From SHVZ01 sp041906305 (GTDB lineage Bacteria > Pseudomonadota > Alphaproteobacteria > SHVZ01): 64,000 nucleotides of DNA. The translations under genes were made by a program, and so were the position numbers. The stretch covers positions 186,001-250,000 of the forward strand of contig JAYRJL010000003.1 in NCBI GenBank assembly GCA_041906305.1, given 5' to 3'. The notes under the pieces were generated by a model that ran no database searches, was not told the origin of the DNA, and saw nothing but the letters and a program-made list of their open reading frames with translations. Shown in pieces: positions 42,757-52,201 of the stretch (within the stretch, counting starts at the first letter, position 1; every line of letters starts with the position of its first letter).

Positions 42757-42960
42757 ATGTCCAGGACCAAGTCCTCGGGCGCGTCTCGTCGCGCGCCCGC
42801 CGATCCGCCGTCGCTTCCGACCCATCGCGCCCCTGTCGCCGAGCCGCGCTCCGGCGCGAGCGACGGCGACGAGGCGCCGGCGCCGCCCGACGGCCGCGTG
42901 CTGCCGAACGATCCGCTTCCGGAGCCGGCGACGCCGGCCGCCGACAACCCGACCAGCTAA
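42757..42960 (+). CDS. Small proline-rich phage protein
   Basis: 67 aa, rich in Pro, Ala and Ser, without expected fold. It has its own gap on each side. Similar short disordered proteins precede tail tube genes in related phages; the role is unknown. Confidence 0.5.
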   Translation: MSRTKSSGASRRAPADPPSLPTHRAPVAEPRSGASDGDEAPAPPDGRVLPNDPLPEPATPAADNPTS

Positions 42961-42987
42961 CCGCGCCATCAACCGGAGGCCGCCCTC

Positions 42988-44160
42988 ATGAGCGACTATC
43001 TCACCAAGAACCGCCTTATCCTCGCCAAGGTCGAGTCGACGCCGGGAACCGACGCGTCGCCGGTGCCGGCGACCGACGACGTCCTCGTCGAGAACCCGCA
43101 ATGGACGCCGGGCATCGGTAACGCGGAGACGGGCGAGGTCACGGGCTCGCTCGACCCGCGCTCGCCGGTCTTCACCGGCGGCGGCGCGAGCTGGTCGGGA
43201 ACCGTCAACCTCAAGGGCGCGGGCACGGCCGGCGCTGCGCCCGAGGCTGGCGTCCTCCTCCGCGGGTGCGGCTTCTCTCAGACGCTCACGGCGGCGGCGA
43301 TCACGGGCACGGCGCAGGCCGGCGCCGCGGGAACGATCACGCTCGCGGCCGACGACGCCGGCGCGACGAACGCCTATGTCGGAATGGTGATCTCGACGAC
43401 CGGCGGCACCGGGCCGGGTCAGTCGCGTGTCATTACCGCATTGAACGCGACGAGCAAGGTCGCCTCGGTCTATCCGAATTGGACGGTCAACCCGTCGAGC
43501 GATACGACCTACTCGATCCACGCCAACGCGCTGTATGTGCCGGCGTCGACCGATCTCAAGCGCCTGTCGATCTACGACTACCAGCACGCGACGACCTCGG
43601 GCGTCGACTCCCGGCTCCGCAAGGTCCTCGGCGCCGCGGGGACGGTGTCGTTCACGATGCCGAACCGCGGGGTCCCGCAGGCGAATTTCCAGTTCCAAGG
43701 GAAGTTCGTCGCGCCGGCGGACGTCTCGAAGCCGACCGGCGCGAGCTTCGACACGACGCGGCCGGTCGCGATCCTCGGCGTCGACTATTCGCTCGGCGGC
43801 GTCGCCACCAAGTTCAACCAGGTGACGATGGATATCGGCGGCCAGGTTTCCCAGGCCGACGACCCGAGCGCGACTTACGGGGTCGACGTCGCCGGCCTCA
43901 CGGCGCGCCGGATCACGGGCCGCGTCAACCCGCCGCTTACGCTGGCCTCGACGCGCGACGTCTTCGCCGCGCTCGTCGCCGGCACGCAATATAAGCAGTG
44001 GCTCCGCTGGGGCTCGACCTCCGGTAACCGGATCTCGATGTATTGGCCGACGATTCAGTTCACGAACGGCGAGGCCGAGGACGTCAACGGCTTCGCCCAT
44101 GAGGGCATCCCCTGGTCGGCGCAGGGCGAGGATAGCGGCGTGTATATCTGCTTTTACTGA
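42988..44160 (+). CDS. Major tail tube protein
   Basis: 390 aa with a GGAGG-like site upstream. The N-terminal KNRLILAKVESTPGTDASPV is typical of long-tailed phage tube subunits. An inserted Ig-like or beta domain covers about residues 95-180, and ARRITGRVNPPLTLASTRDV near the end is family-like. The subunit stacks into the hollow tail. A long hairpin covers its stop codon, fitting a highly expressed, separately processed message. Confidence 0.82.
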   Translation: MSDYLTKNRLILAKVESTPGTDASPVPATDDVLVENPQWTPGIGNAETGEVTGSLDPRSPVFTGGGASWSGTVNLKGAGTAGAAPEAGVLLRGCGFSQTLTAAAITGTAQAGAAGTITLAADDAGATNAYVGMVISTTGGTGPGQSRVITALNATSKVASVYPNWTVNPSSDTTYSIHANALYVPASTDLKRLSIYDYQHATTSGVDSRLRKVLGAAGTVSFTMPNRGVPQANFQFQGKFVAPADVSKPTGASFDTTRPVAILGVDYSLGGVATKFNQVTMDIGGQVSQADDPSATYGVDVAGLTARRITGRVNPPLTLASTRDVFAALVAGTQYKQWLRWGSTSGNRISMYWPTIQFTNGEAEDVNGFAHEGIPWSAQGEDSGVYICFY

Positions 44161-44184
44161 TCGCCTTCGGCGACCAGTAAAAGC
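44150..44184 (+). terminator. Long stem-loop over the tail tube stop codon
   Basis: A 16-pair stem with one mismatch (44150-44165 with 44169-44184) and a three-base loop. No U-run follows on the plus strand, so it may stabilise or stall rather than end the transcript. Confidence 0.6.
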
Positions 44185-44263
44185 GGATACGGCGGGCGGC
44201 AGGCGCGCTCTTGCGCGCCGAGAGCCCGCACGGGGCCGAACGAGGCTCCTCAACCCCGGCGGT

Positions 44264-44280
44264 CGCGAATGCCGTTCGCG
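44264..44280. repeat. Dispersed 17-bp palindrome, copy 4 (intergenic)
   Basis: CGCGAATGCCGTTCGCG in the 150-bp gap after the tail tube gene; symmetry extends three more bases on each side. Followed by GCCTCCCTTTT, so as RNA it could also act as a terminator-like hairpin. Confidence 0.85.
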
Positions 44281-44310
44281 ACCGCCTCCCTTTTCCGACC
44301 AGGTGCTCAT

Positions 44311-44958
44311 GTGACCAAGCTCGCCAAGCCAGGCGACCGGCTGCCGTTCACGCCGTTCGACCAGCTCGTAAAGCCGGAGGAGACGCGGGTCGTCTACTTC
44401 TTCCGCGTGCCGTCCGTCGCCGACCAGGCGCGGTTCGAGCGCGCGATCGCCGAGGCCGGCGGCCGTGAGTGGACCTGGTTCCAGCTCCTCGCCGCGCTCC
44501 GCGACGGGGTCAAGGAATTGCTGCCCGACGAGGCGGACCCGGAGCGGGTGTCCGTCCTCGACGAGCTGGCGGCGATCGAGGCCGAGGTCGAGGCGGCGAT
44601 CGTGCTGATCCGCGATCCCTCGATCCTGGCCGACGACGACGCGCGCGCCTCGGCGATCGACCGCTGGCGCGCGGCCTTCCATTCGCCGCGCCTGGCGACG
44701 ATCGAGGCCTTGACCGCGTCCAGCTATCCGCGCCTCGCGGCGATGCAGGCCGACAACCGCCTTGTCGCCAAGGTCCGCGGCCTGGTCGCGTGCCGGATGT
44801 TCCTCGCCGGCTGGCAGAACATGCCCGGCAAGATCCGCAAGGGCCTGGCAGGGGTCGACGACGCGACGCTCCGCCAGATCCCGGACCATCACCGGGCGGC
44901 TATCGGCGCCTGGTGCGAAACCTTGTTCGGCCCGACGGAGACCGAAGCGGGAAACTGA
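44311..44958 (+). CDS. Tail assembly chaperone G
   Basis: 215 aa, GTG start. It lies between tail tube and tape measure, where lambda has G and T. The protein is acidic and helical (ERVSVLDELAAIEAEVEAAI). Its last sense codons contain the slippery heptamer GGGAAAC directly before the TGA, so a fraction of ribosomes should shift to the -1 frame and make a longer GT protein. Such chaperones coat the tape measure during tail assembly. Confidence 0.8.
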   Translation: MTKLAKPGDRLPFTPFDQLVKPEETRVVYFFRVPSVADQARFERAIAEAGGREWTWFQLLAALRDGVKELLPDEADPERVSVLDELAAIEAEVEAAIVLIRDPSILADDDARASAIDRWRAAFHSPRLATIEALTASSYPRLAAMQADNRLVAKVRGLVACRMFLAGWQNMPGKIRKGLAGVDDATLRQIPDHHRAAIGAWCETLFGPTETEAGN

Positions 44959-45329
44959 GACTCGCCGTCGCGATGTTCCTCCGCTCCGAGGACTTCGCGC
45001 ACGGCGAGGAACACACGCCGGAAAACCCGATGGTCGACGACCATTGGGCTTTGCCTGAAATCGGCCTTCCGATTTTGCGGATTCATCCCATGCACCTACT
45101 CGACGGCGACGACCGCGCGCTCCTGGCCGCCCATAGGGCGCGCCGCGGGACGCGTCTCGTCATGCCCATGCCGACGCCGTCGGGTCGCGTGATCCCGGTC
45201 CCGGTCGGCCATCTTCCGGGCGATCTCCCCTACGCCGGCGGCGTGCTCGAGCAACCCGCTTGCGTCATGGCGTCGCTCGCGATCATGGCCGCGGCCGAGG
45301 TCGCGCTCGCGCCGAGGGGCGCCGAATGA
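44955..45329 (+). CDS. T extension of the G-T tail assembly chaperone (-1 frameshift)
   Basis: 124 codons in the -1 frame relative to G, entered after slipping on G-GGA-AAC at 44949-44955 and continuing as LRLAVAMFLRSEDFAHGEEH to the stop at 45329. The fused GT would have about 339 aa. An ATG at 44973 could start it alone, but no convincing ribosome-binding site precedes it. The stop overlaps the tape measure start by ATGA. Confidence 0.8.
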   Translation: MRLAVAMFLRSEDFAHGEEHTPENPMVDDHWALPEIGLPILRIHPMHLLDGDDRALLAAHRARRGTRLVMPMPTPSGRVIPVPVGHLPGDLPYAGGVLEQPACVMASLAIMAAAEVALAPRGAE

Positions 45330-48300
45330 GCGAGCGGGCGGTCTATCTCAAGGTCGGGGTCAAGGACCAGGAGGCGTTCCGCGCCGCCTTGCAGGCGATG
45401 GGCAAGGACGGCGAGTCCATGCTCCGCCGGATCGAGACCGCCGCGGTCCCCGCGTCGCGGAGCCTGGTCGCGGTCTCGGCCGCGGCGTCGGAGCTTCGGA
45501 CCTCGCTCACGGCCGCCGGCTCCTCGCTCGGCCCGCTCTCGGCCGGGCTCGGCGCGCTCGGCGGCGCCGCCGGGACGGTCGGCCTCGGGATCGCCGCGCT
45601 CGGCGTCGGCTTCATCGCCTTGACGAAGCGGGCGCTCGAGGCCGGGGACTCGATCGGCGACGCGGCCGACGCGCTCGGCCTGTCGGTCAAGGCGTACCAG
45701 CAATTCTCGGGCGCGGCGAAGCTCGCCGGCGTCTCGGCCGAGCAATTCGAGGCCGGGATCAAGCTCCTGCAGGACAGGCTTGCGAATGCCGTCGCCAAAG
45801 GCGGCGACGCGGCGGCGCCGTTCCGGACGCTCGGCGTCGCGTTCCAGACGGCGACCGGCCAGGCGCGCTCGGCCGAGGACGTATTCCTTGAGCTGGCCGA
45901 GGCCTTCAAGGGGATCGAGAATCCGGCCGAGCGCGTCAACCTGGCGCTCGACGTGCTCGGCAAGTCGGGCGCGAAGTTCCTCCCGCTGTTCGCCGAGGGC
46001 GCGGAGGGCATCCGGAATTTCGCCGACGAGGCCGAGGCTCTCGGCCTGGTGATCGACGAGCGGCTTATCCGCGACGCCGGCAAGGCGAACGATCGCCTCG
46101 AGATCCTCTCGTCGGTGATCGGGACCAAGCTCACTCAGGCGTTTTTGAACGTCGCGCCTTACGTCGACAAATTCGGCGAGTGGATTCTCCGCCTCGCCGG
46201 CGACGAGTCCGCCAACGCGCGGGCTCAGATCGAGGCGCTCGCGAACCGGCTTGGACTCGTTCGCCAGGAGTTGAAGGCGCTCGACGAGGCGCAGGCGACC
46301 GGCGGTCGTGCCGGCGCGCTTCTCCAGCCTCGGATCGACCAGCTAAAGGCGGAGATCCGGACGCTCGAGGAGACGCGCTCGGGCTTGGTCCGCGGCCTCC
46401 GGAGCGACGTCGCGTCGGCGCCGGCGCCGGCCAACGTCAAGGCGCCGGGCGAGCTGACGAAGGCCGAGATCGACGAGCTGACGAAGGCCTATCGCGATCT
46501 CAAGGGGGGCGTCGACCCGGTCGCCAAGGCGACGCAGGAATACGAGCAACGCCTCGACGTCCTCAACAAGGCCGTTACGGCCGGCATCGTCGGCGCCAAA
46601 GAGGAGCTGCAGGTCCGCGCGCAAATCGAGAAGTCGCGCGACGAGGCGATCGACAAGGCGACCGGCGAGATCGAGCGTCGCAAGGCGCTGGCTGATCTCG
46701 ACGTCGACCTCGAGCAACGCCTGATCCGTCTTCGGAACGAGAGCGACAAGCGGAACCGCTCGCTCGACGACTATATCAAGCTCCTCGAGGCCGAGGTCGG
46801 CCGCGCCGGCGAGAGCGAGACCGCGCACAAGGTCCGCGAGGCGATCCTCAAGGCCGAGGCGAAGCTCGTCGACGATCTCGGCCGCAAAACGCGCGACCTC
46901 ACCGATTACGAAAAGCAGCGGATCACGGCCGCCGTCGAAGGGCGCGAGGCCTTCGACAAGGCGCAGAAAGAGGCGGAGAAATTCGCGCGCGACCAGGAGC
47001 GCCTGGTCGAGCGGTCGGCCGACAAGCTCGTCGACCAGGGGGCCGACCTGCTTTTCGATGCGCTCGAGGGCCGCACGTCCGACCTTTGGGCGACTTTCGA
47101 GCGCGAGGGCAAGCGGGCATTCGCGCGTCTCCTCGCCGAGCAATTCCTCCGGCCGATCGCGATCAACCTCGTCTCGAGCGTGCTCGGCGTGCCGCAGAAA
47201 CAGGCGACCGCCGGTCTCGATCCGCTGTCGATCGCGTCCTCGGCGAACCAGGCTAAAAGCGGCTTCGATTTCCTCTCGAATCTACCCTCGACGCTGCAGA
47301 ACCTCTTTTCGCCGAATAACGCGATTGCGAGCGCGTTTCCTAGCATCTTCGGCCAGGGCATCACCGCTGGCGGCTCGATCGGTGCATTCACGTCGGAAGC
47401 GGCTATGCAGGCGGCGCTTCAGGCGGGCGTGCCGCTGACGGCCGGCCCGCTTGCCGGCCTGGCGCCGTTCCTGCCGGTGCTGGCGATCGCGCTCCCGCTT
47501 CTCCTGTCGAGCTTCCTCGGCGGCAAGAAATCCGTGGGGCCGAACGGTAACGCGATCATCAATTATGAGGTCGACGCCGACGGCCGCCTCTCGAAGCCGG
47601 GCGGGCTCGAGGTCGGCGGCGTCGGCGCCGACAACGGCGGCGACAAGGACTACGCGCGCCGCATGGGCGAGGCCGCGGTAAAGGGCGTCAACGCGATCGT
47701 CGATCGTCTCGGCGCGCGTCTTCGCGGCGTACCCGGCGCCGGCCAGTCGAACCAGCTCGAGGTCGGTTACTTCGCCGAGGGGAACAAGCATTTCTCGATC
47801 GTCGGCGGCGAGAAATCCGAGTTCGATAGCGCCGAGGCGGCGGTCGCCGATTTCATCAAGCGGACCCTGCAAAAGGCCGATATCGAGGGGATCACCGGCG
47901 ACGTCCGGACCGCGCTCGAAAAGACGACGGCGAAGTCCGTCGAGGATCTCGGGAAGGATATCGACTACGCGGCCAACTTCCGCCGGACGGTCGACCTCGC
48001 CGCGGCCGGCGCCGACACGCGCGCGGGCCAGCTCCTCGGCTTCCGCTTCGCCGCCGAGGACGCCGGTCGGGCGCAGCGGACGCGGCTCCGCGATTTCGTC
48101 TCCGACGCCGATCGCCTGTACGGCGCGGACTCGAGCCAGGCCGCCGACGCGCGCGCGACGGCGCGCCGCCAGGCGCTCGCGCTCGTCGGCCTGGGTCCGG
48201 ACGCCGAGGGCGACGCGAAGCCGCTCGAGGGCATGGCGGCGACGATCGCCGCGACCCGCGAGAATTTCCAGGCGCTCAAGGACGCGCTGATCGATACCGG

Positions 48301-49789
48301 GCTTTCGGCCGACGAGGCGCAACGGAAGATCGACGAGGGCCTGGTCAAGACGTTCGGCAAGATGGCGAAGGAAGCCGAAAAGGCGCTCGCCGACCAGATC
48401 CTCGCCGCCGAGAGTCCGGCCGCTTTCCAGGCGACCAAGCTCCTCGAGGCGCAAAAGAAGCGCCGCGACGACTATATCGCGCTCCGCCAGGCCGCCGGCG
48501 ATACGTCGGTCGATACCTCGTCGGTCGACAAGCTCTCGACCCTCGAGCTTCGCGGCGCGCTCCTCGGCCAGTCGACCGCGGCGCTCGCCGAGGTCGAGGC
48601 GGAGCTCCGGAAGCTCGGCGAGCTGACGCCGGAGGCCGCCGCGGCGCTCGCCTTCGCGCGCGATTACGCCGAGCTGGTCGCCGGTCAAGGCGCGTTGCAG
48701 GTCGAGCTTGCGACCCTGGCGAACGAGACCGCCGAGGCCGAGAAGCGCGCGACGGACGCCAGGGCCGACTATGTGTCCGCGCTCAATCGCGAGATCTCGA
48801 CGCTCGACGCGACCGCCGAGCGGTTCAAGGCCTTCGCCGAGCAGCTCGCCGGCTTCCGCTCGAGCCTCCTGATCGGCGAGCTTTCGCCGCTGTCGCGGAC
48901 GGACCGCTACGCCGAGGCGACGCGCCAGCGGAACGAGATCGCCGCCCGCGCGCGCCTCGGCGACGAGCGCGCGATCGAGCAGCTCCAGGCGATCGTCGAG
49001 GCGCAGCTCCGCGCCTCGCGCGACGTCAACGCCTCGGGCAACGCCTATGCGACCGACTTCGCCGAGAATATGCAGATCCTCGCCGACGTCGAGACCGTCG
49101 CCTCGCGGACGGCCAGGATCGCCGGCGAGCAACGCGACCTCCTCCGCGACCAGCTCGAGGAGCTGACGGGCCAGTCCGAGGACCTCAAGACGATCGCCGA
49201 GGCGGCGGCGGCCTGGCAGGCGGCACAGGCCGCGGCGTCGGGCGGCTCCGGCAACGGCTCCCAGTACCGGAGCCTTTTCGACCAGCTCGCGACGACCTTC
49301 GGCCAGCAATACGGCGCGGCGCGGACGGACGCCGAGCGCCAGGCGATCTATTCGGCGACGGCGTCGCAACGCGACCAGATCCTCGCCGCGGCGCCGTCCG
49401 ACGTGATCCAGGAGATCCTTCGCGACTACTACCAAGGGAGCCAGGACTCGGGCGCCGTCTTCGCCCGCCTCGAGCTTCTCCGCCGCGGCGTGGTGCCGCG
49501 CTACGCCGGCGGCACCGGCGCCGGCACGGCCGAGGGCCTTGCATGGGTCGGCGAGGCCGGTCCGGAGCTGGCTTACTTCAACGCGCCGACGCGGATCTAT
49601 CCCGCGGCCGAGAGCGCCCGCATGACCTCGAGGGGCTCCGACGGCGCGAATGTCGTTCGCGCGATCGGGGACCTCACGGCCGAGACGCGCGGGCTCCGCG
49701 CCGACCTCCGCGCCCATGGCCGCCGGCTCGAGTCGCTCGAGTCCGAGCGCGCGGTCGGCACCTACGACCGCCGCGGGGGGCGCCGGTAA
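45326..49789 (+). CDS. Tail tape measure protein
   Basis: 1487 aa, by far the largest gene. It sets tail length, and the protein fills the tube. Features: hydrophobic stretch about residues 60-95 (GLGALGGAAGTVGLGIAALG), long coiled coils from 100 to 600, and the usual C-terminal EGLAWVGEAGPELAYFNAPT. By the lambda-like rule of about 0.15 nm per residue, the tail would be near 220 nm. A dispersed palindrome lies at its 3' end. Confidence 0.93.
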   Translation: MSERAVYLKVGVKDQEAFRAALQAMGKDGESMLRRIETAAVPASRSLVAVSAAASELRTSLTAAGSSLGPLSAGLGALGGAAGTVGLGIAALGVGFIALTKRALEAGDSIGDAADALGLSVKAYQQFSGAAKLAGVSAEQFEAGIKLLQDRLANAVAKGGDAAAPFRTLGVAFQTATGQARSAEDVFLELAEAFKGIENPAERVNLALDVLGKSGAKFLPLFAEGAEGIRNFADEAEALGLVIDERLIRDAGKANDRLEILSSVIGTKLTQAFLNVAPYVDKFGEWILRLAGDESANARAQIEALANRLGLVRQELKALDEAQATGGRAGALLQPRIDQLKAEIRTLEETRSGLVRGLRSDVASAPAPANVKAPGELTKAEIDELTKAYRDLKGGVDPVAKATQEYEQRLDVLNKAVTAGIVGAKEELQVRAQIEKSRDEAIDKATGEIERRKALADLDVDLEQRLIRLRNESDKRNRSLDDYIKLLEAEVGRAGESETAHKVREAILKAEAKLVDDLGRKTRDLTDYEKQRITAAVEGREAFDKAQKEAEKFARDQERLVERSADKLVDQGADLLFDALEGRTSDLWATFEREGKRAFARLLAEQFLRPIAINLVSSVLGVPQKQATAGLDPLSIASSANQAKSGFDFLSNLPSTLQNLFSPNNAIASAFPSIFGQGITAGGSIGAFTSEAAMQAALQAGVPLTAGPLAGLAPFLPVLAIALPLLLSSFLGGKKSVGPNGNAIINYEVDADGRLSKPGGLEVGGVGADNGGDKDYARRMGEAAVKGVNAIVDRLGARLRGVPGAGQSNQLEVGYFAEGNKHFSIVGGEKSEFDSAEAAVADFIKRTLQKADIEGITGDVRTALEKTTAKSVEDLGKDIDYAANFRRTVDLAAAGADTRAGQLLGFRFAAEDAGRAQRTRLRDFVSDADRLYGADSSQAADARATARRQALALVGLGPDAEGDAKPLEGMAATIAATRENFQALKDALIDTGLSADEAQRKIDEGLVKTFGKMAKEAEKALADQILAAESPAAFQATKLLEAQKKRRDDYIALRQAAGDTSVDTSSVDKLSTLELRGALLGQSTAALAEVEAELRKLGELTPEAAAALAFARDYAELVAGQGALQVELATLANETAEAEKRATDARADYVSALNREISTLDATAERFKAFAEQLAGFRSSLLIGELSPLSRTDRYAEATRQRNEIAARARLGDERAIEQLQAIVEAQLRASRDVNASGNAYATDFAENMQILADVETVASRTARIAGEQRDLLRDQLEELTGQSEDLKTIAEAAAAWQAAQAAASGGSGNGSQYRSLFDQLATTFGQQYGAARTDAERQAIYSATASQRDQILAAAPSDVIQEILRDYYQGSQDSGAVFARLELLRRGVVPRYAGGTGAGTAEGLAWVGEAGPELAYFNAPTRIYPAAESARMTSRGSDGANVVRAIGDLTAETRGLRADLRAHGRRLESLESERAVGTYDRRGGRR
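49645..49661. repeat. Dispersed 17-bp palindrome, copy 5
   Basis: CGCGAATGTCGTTCGCG, near the 3' end of the tape measure gene; the central base differs from the other copies. Confidence 0.85.
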
Positions 49790-51351
49790 TGCCGATCACC
49801 GACCAGGCGGCCGAGCGGATGGTCCTCCTGAAGCTCGAGCCTTACGACCCGTCGGGCGGCGGCGCCGTCGTCTCGCTCTACGTCGCCGATCGCGACTACG
49901 CGACCGCGCCGGGCGACACGCCGGCGAATACGGCTTTCGCCGGCGTCGTCGTCGGCGCGCCGACGTTCAAGCGGTCCTTGCACCGCGACCGCAAGATCGG
50001 CGGGCTCTCGATCCCGGCGCGCGGCGCGATCGTGCTCGGCAACGGGTCCTTGCCGGGCCAGGTCGCCGGCGAGCTGGACGACTGGCTCGGTTATCGGTGG
50101 TCGGGGCGGTCCTTCACGCTCTGGATAAAAGAGGTCGGCGCCGCGTGGTCGGCCGCCGTCCAAAAGGCGAAGGGCCGGATCGCCGACCTCGACTACGATC
50201 GCGATACGCTCTCGCTCTCGATCCGCGATCGCCAGGAGGACGAGCGCAAGCCGTTTCAGACGGCGACCTATTCGGGCGGCGGCGGCTTCGACGGCGGCGA
50301 CGATCTCAAGGGCAAGTTCAAGCCACTCGGCTTCGGCAAGGTCCGGAACGTCCCCGCCGTGCCGGTCGACACGGACGATCTTTGGTTCGACTTGCACGAC
50401 GGCGCGATCGAGGCGGTCGACGCGGTCCGAGACAACGGCGTCGCGCTCGCCTCGGACCCGTCGAATCCGCCCGGCGCCGGCGGCCCGAATAAGTATTACG
50501 CCGACCTCGCGAACGGCCGTATCCGCCTCCGCGACGAGCCGGCCGGCCTGGTCGCGGCGGATTTTCAGGGATCGAAGACCGCGGGCGTCTATGTCTCGAG
50601 CGCGGCCAAGATCGTGCGCCGGATCCTCGCCGAGCGGGGCGGCCTGGTCGACCCGACCGATTTCGATACGGCCGCCTTCGACGCGCTCCATACCGCCAAC
50701 CCGGCCGCGGTCGGCGTATGGGTCGGGCCGGATGGCGCGTCGATCGGCGAGATCCTCGACCAGCTCCTCGACACGGTCGGCGGCTTCCGCACCTTCACCG
50801 AGGACGATCTCGTCACGGTCGGCCGCGTCGAGGCGCCGGATATCGCCGTCGCCGATGACGCCGATTGCGCGCTCGAGATCACGGCCGACGACGTCGTCGA
50901 GGGCACGCTCAAACGGGTCAATCCGGGGCTCCCGCCGTCGTCGATCGTGCCGCGCTATCGCCGCCACTATGCGAGCCAGGACGCCGACGCGCTCGCCGGC
51001 GGGGTCTCGGCCGCCGATCGCCTCACCTACTCGCAAGAGTGGCGCGCCGGCGCTCCGGTCACGGCCGCCAGCTCGACGGAGTTTCCCTCGGCCGAGCCGC
51101 TCGAGGTCGATCTCCTGTTCGACGACGCCGCCGACGCCGCGGCCGAGGCCTCTCGCCTGGCGACGATGCTCGGCACCGCGCGCGACGTCTTCGAGCTGGT
51201 CGTCGGCGCCGAAGGCCTCGGACTGCAGCTCAATGACCAGGTGTGGCTTTCTCACGACCGCTTCGGCCTCACCGAGGGCCGCGCCTTCCGCGTGATCGGG
51301 CTCGATCCCGATTGGGTCGGCGGCGTTTGCGGCCTGACGCTTTGGGGTTGA
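49789..51351 (+). CDS. Tail tip/baseplate hub protein candidate
   Basis: 520 aa, start overlapping the tape measure stop (TAATG). The order after the tape measure, length and mixed beta content (SLYVADRDYATAPGDTPANT; GRSFTLWIKEVGAAWSAAVQ; TLKRVNPGLPPSSIVPRYRR) suit a distal tail or hub protein such as those carrying tail-tip functions. I cannot name the family with certainty. Confidence 0.65.
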   Translation: MPITDQAAERMVLLKLEPYDPSGGGAVVSLYVADRDYATAPGDTPANTAFAGVVVGAPTFKRSLHRDRKIGGLSIPARGAIVLGNGSLPGQVAGELDDWLGYRWSGRSFTLWIKEVGAAWSAAVQKAKGRIADLDYDRDTLSLSIRDRQEDERKPFQTATYSGGGGFDGGDDLKGKFKPLGFGKVRNVPAVPVDTDDLWFDLHDGAIEAVDAVRDNGVALASDPSNPPGAGGPNKYYADLANGRIRLRDEPAGLVAADFQGSKTAGVYVSSAAKIVRRILAERGGLVDPTDFDTAAFDALHTANPAAVGVWVGPDGASIGEILDQLLDTVGGFRTFTEDDLVTVGRVEAPDIAVADDADCALEITADDVVEGTLKRVNPGLPPSSIVPRYRRHYASQDADALAGGVSAADRLTYSQEWRAGAPVTAASSTEFPSAEPLEVDLLFDDAADAAAEASRLATMLGTARDVFELVVGAEGLGLQLNDQVWLSHDRFGLTEGRAFRVIGLDPDWVGGVCGLTLWG

Positions 51352-51355
51352 AGCG

Positions 51356-52201
51356 ATGGCCGAGAAAGGTCTCCTCCTCTACGACAATACGCTCTGGCGC
51401 GACGGCGTGACGTTGTCGGCCTCGAGCGAGGCGCTCGACGTCGATCGTCTCCTCGACTATCGGCCGGGCCGCAAGTGGCGCGCGACGGGTTGCGCCGCCG
51501 AATGGATCAAGGCCGACCACGGCGCCGCGGTCGATATCGATACGATCCTGATTTACGCGAGCAACGCCGTCGCCGACTCGACCGCGCGAATGCGGATCTC
51601 GGCGAACGCCGACCTCTCGGCGCCGGTCTATGACGAGACGGCGGAGTTGTGGCCGCCGGTCTCAGGCTTCGGCGAGAATTTCGGCCAGGCCTTCGGCGGC
51701 TACCCGGATCTCCGGGAGTTCAACGCCTTCGCGCAACGGCGGCTTATCCGCCTCGGCGCCATGTATTCGAAGCGGTATCTGCGGATCGACTTCGCCGACG
51801 TCGACAACGCCGACGGCTTTTTCGAGGTCGGGATCGTCATGGCCGGCGTCGCCTATCCGCTGCCGGTCAACTTCGCTTATGGATGGGAGATCGGGAACGT
51901 CGACCCGACGGAGCATCGGCCGACCGATGGCGGCTCGCTGCTTATCCAGGCGAAGACGGGTTGGCGCGAGGCTGCTTTCGAGATCAACCAGTTTCCGCTC
52001 GCGTCGGCGTTGACGGCGATCGACGACCTGCAGCGGATCGCCGGCAAGCGCCGCCCGGTCCTATGGGTGCCGTTCCCGGACGCGCCGCTCGCCAAGATCT
52101 ACCGAACCTCGATCTACGGCCTCCTCTCCGACGTCTCGCTGATCCGCGGGACTTCCGTCAATGCGGCGTCCGTCCGCTTCAAAATCCGGGAGCTGCGCTG
52201 A
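51356..52201 (+). CDS. Tail tip protein, unknown family
   Basis: 281 aa. The first half reads like a galactose-binding or discoidin-type jelly roll (LLDYRPGRKWRATGCAAEWI; IDTILIYASNAV; YLRIDFADVDN), and the second resembles a distal tail domain. It may contact the host surface. It ends exactly one base into the next gene start (TGATG). Confidence 0.6.
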   Translation: MAEKGLLLYDNTLWRDGVTLSASSEALDVDRLLDYRPGRKWRATGCAAEWIKADHGAAVDIDTILIYASNAVADSTARMRISANADLSAPVYDETAELWPPVSGFGENFGQAFGGYPDLREFNAFAQRRLIRLGAMYSKRYLRIDFADVDNADGFFEVGIVMAGVAYPLPVNFAYGWEIGNVDPTEHRPTDGGSLLIQAKTGWREAAFEINQFPLASALTAIDDLQRIAGKRRPVLWVPFPDAPLAKIYRTSIYGLLSDVSLIRGTSVNAASVRFKIRELR

